A DNA stretch of 18,777 nucleotides, taken from the NCBI GenBank assembly GCA_910584055.1, contig CAJTZS010000066.1, positions 1 to 18,777 on the forward strand. The letters are read 5' to 3'. This DNA is from an uncultured Muribaculaceae bacterium. GTDB lineage: Bacteria > Bacteroidota > Bacteroidia > Bacteroidales > Muribaculaceae. Positions within the stretch are counted from its first letter, which is position 1, and each line of letters begins with the position of its first letter. The translations under genes and the position numbers were made by a program. The notes under the pieces are model-generated. The model had not been told where the DNA came from and searched no databases. It saw only the letters and a program-made list of their open reading frames with translations. Below are positions 14,407 through 18,777 of the stretch, one piece after another.

Positions 14407-17400
14407 TTCTTTATCATTATCTTCTTTGAAATGCGGTTCATGCCGTCCGTTGCAACAAGCACGTACACTCCGCGTTCAAGAGTGAATGAAACTTCATTTC
14501 CCGGCTCCGAAACCGAATGCACCATAGCGCCGGGCATATCGTAGACAGTCACTTCAAGACCCGCATCGTTTCCGGCAGTCACCTTGACTTCATTCCCTTT
14601 TACAGACACGCGTATGTTGTCAATATCCTCTGTCAATGCAGTCTTATCAATGAGGAACAGACGTCCTGAAACGCTTCCCGAAACCTGATAATCCATGCCT
14701 TCATATATTTCGGTGGATTCACCCGTCTGCGAATCATAGAGTGCCAATCCTTTTATGTGATCCACACCCTCGAAGAGAAGCGTTGTCTCCTCCCTGTCGG
14801 CAGCTTCCAGACCTATCTCCGTGTCGCGGACAGCACCTGTTGTGTTGACAGACAACGCCCTGTTGTCGGCAACGGTATATACGGAGACAGGAATGTCAAG
14901 CTCCGAATTGTCGAACATCATCACATCCTCTTTTTCCGAATAACCGTTATCCGCCACTGACGAGACATTGACATACGCCCTTGAAACCTCTTCGCCATCC
15001 CTAATGGCAGCCACCGAGAAACACTCCGATTTCAGGCTTCCAGACCTTGTCGCCTTGCGAAGCGGGGACTCGGCAAAAGGTGCGACACACGACATCGTTT
15101 CATCATAATCCAACGTCAGCCTAACGTTTCCGTCACCGCTCTCTACGGACGCCCCCTCTTTCGCCTCCACAAAGAAACCTTGAAGCGGAGCGACAAGTCC
15201 GGACGCGGAGCCGACAAATCCCCCTGCCGACTCATCGAAGACAGCCATCTTCTGCGAACCCTCAGTCAGAATCCAATACTTGGGATTGACCTTTCCGGCA
15301 TTCTTCGTAAGGAACTTCTCCATATCAAGGTGAGACATGAATGGATTGCCCACCAGGAAATATCGGTTATCCCCCCGGCTGACTGCCGAGATAGCGCCTT
15401 CGACATCGTTCAACCTAAAATGCGCTGCTTCGTCACGCTGAATCTCGGTATGATTCCCGCTGACCGTACCGTCATGACTGTAATAGTCGAAACTTGTATC
15501 CGACTTCGGGAGACGGAAAAGAACCTTATCCCCGTCATTTCCCGCAACGTTCATTGCATCAGTCTTGATTGAGAAACCGGTGCCGAGACCATAATTCTCA
15601 GTGACGTCGTTATATACATGACTCCAGTCTGCCTTTATCGCGACATTGACCGACGGGCCGTCCTTTATCTCATAGACCATGGCGCGGCTCTTGTTCCAAC
15701 TCCTCTGGAAAACTGCCGGGGAGAAACGGTTGTATCTGTCGGTAGAGAAAACGATGTCCCGGAAAAGTTCTGTCTCCTGGCATCCATCGTCCGAAGGGAG
15801 ATACATGTCGCCGGCATACACTGATTTCAACGGCATTCCGAGCGTATACCACCTACCCGGCTTATTCTCAACGTCTACCCAAGCCTTCTCATACACGAGA
15901 TGCCGCTGCCCCTCTATCTCGCTACAGGGACGGAAATGAATCTCCGCGCATGTGTTGGCATACCAGGGACGGCAATCGATTCCTGCGTTGCCGGAAGAAT
16001 ATGCCGCCATGTCATATTGTATGTCGGGGGTCGCTTCTCCGGCCGGTGACGATCCGTCGGTGTCCTCCGACGGATTTTCAGGCCATAATGCAGAAGTGGT
16101 GCCGTCCGGATTCTTTATGCCTGAGTAACCGGATGTCATGTCGGTCATATTATACGAAAGCAGATGCGGGAATTTCTCCCCTTCGGGTATAATAACTTTC
16201 GTGAAATCAAGGGGAGCGTAACTGAACACACGATCATTACCCATATCCCCTATGCCGTCAGCCACATATTCCTTCATTTCCTCTTTGCGAGATTCCGATT
16301 CAACAAACAGGTCGTCGTAGTTGACGCGACTCCAGTTGAGATCGTTATTCCAGTTCTTATTCTCATCAGATGCCCTGCCGGTCCATTTCTGATATGCAGG
16401 CACGACCTTTATCGTGAAAACATCCTGACCGCTACATATGACCGGTTTCTCCTCATCGGAATTATCCGGATTGATTTCCGAAGCATCCACGTTTTCTTCA
16501 AACATGAACCGCATCCGGTAGTAATATCCCTCCCTGAAATGAAAATTATCATAGAAAACTGCATTGAAAGCATTTTGGGAATTATCTCCTACAATATTCG
16601 CCGTGAGTCCGACAAGTTCGCCAACCGGCATCAAAGCACCGGATTCGACACCTGATTCTTCAAGTGTGCCAAGATCCTTATAAGCAGGGTCGTTGGTTTC
16701 AACAAGATAAATCAATCTACCTGTGTTTTCTTCCATCATACGTAAAGACTGGACATCTTCAGAAGTGGCGTCAACTTTCCAGAGGGGGATGTTCAGTTTA
16801 TCGGCATGACTTTCCGCTGTATTTTCCGGAGCGCTCACCTTATGCAGCTGCTTCAAACCGATCCGTAGCGGAACGTCAATCATTCTTTCCGGGTATACGA
16901 TTCCTCCTCGCAGGCCATGATTGAGTTCCGGAGCCTGATTACGCACCTTCATCTTGACCTCGGTAGGTTGTGCGCAAACAAGCGTGTTCCCTTCGATTGC
17001 CGTAATCGGGAGCGCAAGCACATAACAGTTCCTGTATTCCTCCCCTGGATTCAACTTCACCGGAGCGAAAACATATGAAGATTTATAAAGCGTGATTAAC
17101 GGTGCATTCTTCCCTTCGGGAATCACAGTGGTCATCTCCAACACATAGTCCCTCACCTCTTCGGTGAAACCCAAATCCGGCACGGGCTCCACATCCGCAC
17201 TTTCAGAATACGGATATGCGTTGCGGAACATCACCATTGCATCCGAAAGGCTGATATCACCTTTCTTAAGTTCAAGATACTCTGCATTTGTGCCGTCAAA
17301 CCAATCAAGGTAGGCATTCTTATCAAGCTCTGTCATCTCCCCGTCTTTGATGCCGTAGAGATTCACCTGCACCACAGGAGACTGATTCTCACAACACGTT

Positions 17401-18734
17401 ATATCATCTATATCGCTGCGCAGTTCACCGTCAATCTTTATAACGCTAGACGGACGCACCCTGAACACACACATTCTTGCGCAGTCACTCTTTATATCAA
17501 ATTCCGTCCACCCTGGGTTAAGATTCTCATCAACATCCGACAATGGAGAATACAGCGAGACATAGTATTCCTTTCCTGATGAAAGGTTCTCATCGGTAGG
17601 CATCGTGTTAAACACTATCATCCTCTCTCCTTCAGTCGTCTCTTTTGAAGCCACATCGCGGACCAGTTCTTCATCATAATCCGGATTAAGCTTGAAATTT
17701 GTATTGAAACTCAACTTGCCGAAAGTCTGGTCAGCATCACCTTGACCCCGATATTGATACCTCAACACAGCTTCTTCATATGCTTTACGACCCGGTTCCA
17801 GATCTCCCGCTGCCATCAGCTCTTCAAACCGCAGATCAAATTTACGTTTGTCTATAAAAGTATAATAAAGACTTTTAATTTCAGAGTTGTCTCCATCATG
17901 AACCTCGTCCGCGCCAATTGTCTGGAGCAATACACTGAATGGAGTTTCGATCTTGACCTTAGTGGTCGTGGTTTCCTTATCGCAGACCGGCGACAGCTGG
18001 GAGCCATAAATTACAGGTTGGGTTATATAAACCCTTATATTGTCGATGGCATAGTCGGCGCCTCCGGAGTTCTTGCAGTTGTTGTCAAGTTCCAGTTCAT
18101 AATGATCTACCTGATCCGTGGTGATACCGGTCTCGGAATAATTGGGAACAAATGAATAATAGACGTTCATCCATTGTCCGCGGCGTTCCGGAGTGCCTTC
18201 TGGCGGCCAATATGAGCCCCATTCATCGTCTTGAGCTGTACGCGGACGATCCACATATCCTGTCACATAGGAATGGAGCGGAACCCGATCCCCGGTTTCC
18301 TTCATAACCGCAACAAAATTAAAGGCAAGATTCGCAGTCTCTGCCGCGCTTGAAAATTCAGCCACCCAAGCTGATACGTGAATGGTGCTGCCAAGACATA
18401 GTTTATCCACGTTAAGTCTCGCCATAACGCCAGGATCCTGAGCTGCATTCACATAATAGAAGTAACCTCGCCGAGGAGTCTCCCCTTCACGTCGTGTCTT
18501 ATAGAACAACCGGTCGTAAAGACCTTTCCCTTCGTCGTAATTTTTATCGTATTCCTGGGCGGCTTCTTTGTACGGGGTTACCGAACTGTGACTGCCGAGC
18601 ATATACATTCCGTAATCGAAGCGCGTGTCATAACCGAATGTATACGTGGACCTGTCCCAAGGAACAGGAAGCCTGTAAAGCTTATGGCCGCCATCCTCTT
18701 TGATATAGTCTGACGGATTTTCTACATTAGACAT
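14403..18734 (-). CDS. giant T9SS-cargo-like surface protein, N-terminus missing in this frame
   Basis: The frame gives 1443 residues. The C-terminus (about 1370-1443: VTVYDMPG..., FTLERGVYVLVATDG, KKIMIKK) is a type A T9SS sorting domain, which directs export through the outer membrane and surface attachment. Other visible parts are a beta-rich, carbohydrate-binding-like region with DNIRVYI (about 100-240), repeated Cys-containing Ig-like stretches to about 600, WTGRASDENKNWNNDLNWS (784-802), a block typical of large Bacteroidales surface proteins, and LVGNPFMSHLDMEKFL (1127-1142). There is no signal peptide, although T9SS cargo must first pass Sec. The apparent ATG lies in a 7-bp tandem repeat. 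Without one copy, the frame continues upstream to the window edge. I infer a longer gene that is frameshifted or phase-variable. Its role is probably adhesin or structural; no enzyme domain is recognised. Confidence 0.7.
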   Translation of the reverse strand: MSNVENPSDYIKEDGGHKLYRLPVPWDRSTYTFGYDTRFDYGMYMLGSHSSVTPYKEAAQEYDKNYDEGKGLYDRLFYKTRREGETPRRGYFYYVNAAQDPGVMARLNVDKLCLGSTIHVSAWVAEFSSAAETANLAFNFVAVMKETGDRVPLHSYVTGYVDRPRTAQDDEWGSYWPPEGTPERRGQWMNVYYSFVPNYSETGITTDQVDHYELELDNNCKNSGGADYAIDNIRVYITQPVIYGSQLSPVCDKETTTTKVKIETPFSVLLQTIGADEVHDGDNSEIKSLYYTFIDKRKFDLRFEELMAAGDLEPGRKAYEEAVLRYQYRGQGDADQTFGKLSFNTNFKLNPDYDEELVRDVASKETTEGERMIVFNTMPTDENLSSGKEYYVSLYSPLSDVDENLNPGWTEFDIKSDCARMCVFRVRPSSVIKIDGELRSDIDDITCCENQSPVVQVNLYGIKDGEMTELDKNAYLDWFDGTNAEYLELKKGDISLSDAMVMFRNAYPYSESADVEPVPDLGFTEEVRDYVLEMTTVIPEGKNAPLITLYKSSYVFAPVKLNPGEEYRNCYVLALPITAIEGNTLVCAQPTEVKMKVRNQAPELNHGLRGGIVYPERMIDVPLRIGLKQLHKVSAPENTAESHADKLNIPLWKVDATSEDVQSLRMMEENTGRLIYLVETNDPAYKDLGTLEESGVESGALMPVGELVGLTANIVGDNSQNAFNAVFYDNFHFREGYYYRMRFMFEENVDASEINPDNSDEEKPVICSGQDVFTIKVVPAYQKWTGRASDENKNWNNDLNWSRVNYDDLFVESESRKEEMKEYVADGIGDMGNDRVFSYAPLDFTKVIIPEGEKFPHLLSYNMTDMTSGYSGIKNPDGTTSALWPENPSEDTDGSSPAGEATPDIQYDMAAYSSGNAGIDCRPWYANTCAEIHFRPCSEIEGQRHLVYEKAWVDVENKPGRWYTLGMPLKSVYAGDMYLPSDDGCQETELFRDIVFSTDRYNRFSPAVFQRSWNKSRAMVYEIKDGPSVNVAIKADWSHVYNDVTENYGLGTGFSIKTDAMNVAGNDGDKVLFRLPKSDTSFDYYSHDGTVSGNHTEIQRDEAAHFRLNDVEGAISAVSRGDNRYFLVGNPFMSHLDMEKFLTKNAGKVNPKYWILTEGSQKMAVFDESAGGFVGSASGLVAPLQGFFVEAKEGASVESGDGNVRLTLDYDETMSCVAPFAESPLRKATRSGSLKSECFSVAAIRDGEEVSRAYVNVSSVADNGYSEKEDVMMFDNSELDIPVSVYTVADNRALSVNTTGAVRDTEIGLEAADREETTLLFEGVDHIKGLALYDSQTGESTEIYEGMDYQVSGSVSGRLFLIDKTALTEDIDNIRVSVKGNEVKVTAGNDAGLEVTVYDMPGAMVHSVSEPGNEVSFTLERGVYVLVATDGMNRISKKIMIKK

Positions 18735-18738
18735 TAGA
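18725..18738. repeat. tandem 7-bp repeat CATTAGA x2 at a reading-frame break
   Basis: CATTAGA occurs twice without a gap (18725-18731 and 18732-18738), which is TCTAATG twice on the coding strand. The duplication shifts the frame by 7 bp. It creates a TAA in the upstream frame and the ATG from which the 1443-codon frame appears to start. Deleting one unit restores a continuous frame reading R-I-S-N-V-E-N-P. Confidence 0.8.
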
Positions 18739-18777
18739 AATTCTTAAGTTGTTATATTCACGCACGTACGCGCGATG
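18727..18777 (-). pseudogene. upstream in-frame remnant of the giant surface protein (5' part, partial)
   Basis: On the minus strand one frame is open from the window edge for 16 codons (HRAYVREYNNLRISNV) and stops at TAA 18729-18727. The other two minus frames have stops in this stretch. It joins in frame with the 1443-codon ORF if one CATTAGA unit is removed. The alternative is that this is the C-terminus of a separate upstream gene overlapping the next start. Only 16 codons are visible, so the call is tentative. Confidence 0.45.

Noticed and set aside
16164..16655. Plus-strand open frame of 163 codons antisense to the giant surface protein
   Set aside because: It is fully antisense to a strong coding frame, has no domain, promoter or operon context, and looks like a codon-bias shadow. 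The same holds for 15180-15572 and 17742-18155.
18755..18777. Alternating CG/GC and GTACG motif near the right edge, considered as a structural or attachment site
   Set aside because: It is short, has no second copy in the window, and is compatible with coding sequence in the open upstream frame.

Overview
The window looks like chromosomal DNA from a member of the Bacteroidota, order Bacteroidales. The evidence is a set of promoters of the TTTG-N19/20-TAnnTTTG type, the absence of clear Shine-Dalgarno sequences, PorT-like and 'putative porin' outer-membrane proteins, an epimerase-type threonine dehydrogenase, and a very large surface protein ending in a type IX secretion (T9SS) sorting domain. 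The moderate GC content and gene set would suit a gut Muribaculaceae-like genome, but that family-level guess is weak. No IS element, tRNA, rRNA or CRISPR array was seen.

Layout. (1) 1-374: the 3' end of an unrecognised plus-strand gene, then a gap that contains a well-formed minus-strand promoter followed by a rho-independent terminator and no ORF, which is a small-RNA candidate. (2) 375-2738, minus strand: an apparent operon of two tandem PorT-like beta-barrel proteins, a DUF59/SufT-like Fe-S maturation protein, and lpxH (lipid A biosynthesis), the last two overlapping by 4 bp. One promoter lies at 2764-2795. (3) 2981-5035, plus: a large 'putative porin' with its own promoter. Its 3' end overlaps the convergent kbl gene by 8 bp. 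(4) 5028-7266: kbl (minus) and tdh (plus), divergent from a compact promoter region. Together they convert threonine to glycine and acetyl-CoA. (5) 7403-13961, plus: a complete RND multidrug efflux operon (TetR regulator, TolC-like channel, lipoprotein adaptor, inner-membrane pump) that ends in a translationally coupled small PII/CutA-like protein. Its promoter sits inside the tdh terminator hairpin. (6) 13959-14033: a perfect 37-bp-arm palindrome that holds both stop codons of the convergent genes around it. (7) 14011-18777, minus: a DUF1573 protein coupled through a GTGA overlap to a 1443-codon T9SS-cargo-like surface protein.

The most unusual point is the 5' end of the giant surface-protein gene. 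It has no signal peptide, and its apparent start lies exactly in a tandem duplication of a 7-bp unit. Removing one copy joins it in frame to an open frame that runs off the window edge, so the gene is probably longer and is frameshifted or phase-switched here. Other leads are the small-RNA candidate at about 157-248, the PII-like protein attached to the RND pump, the large perfect palindrome, and the promoter embedded in a terminator.
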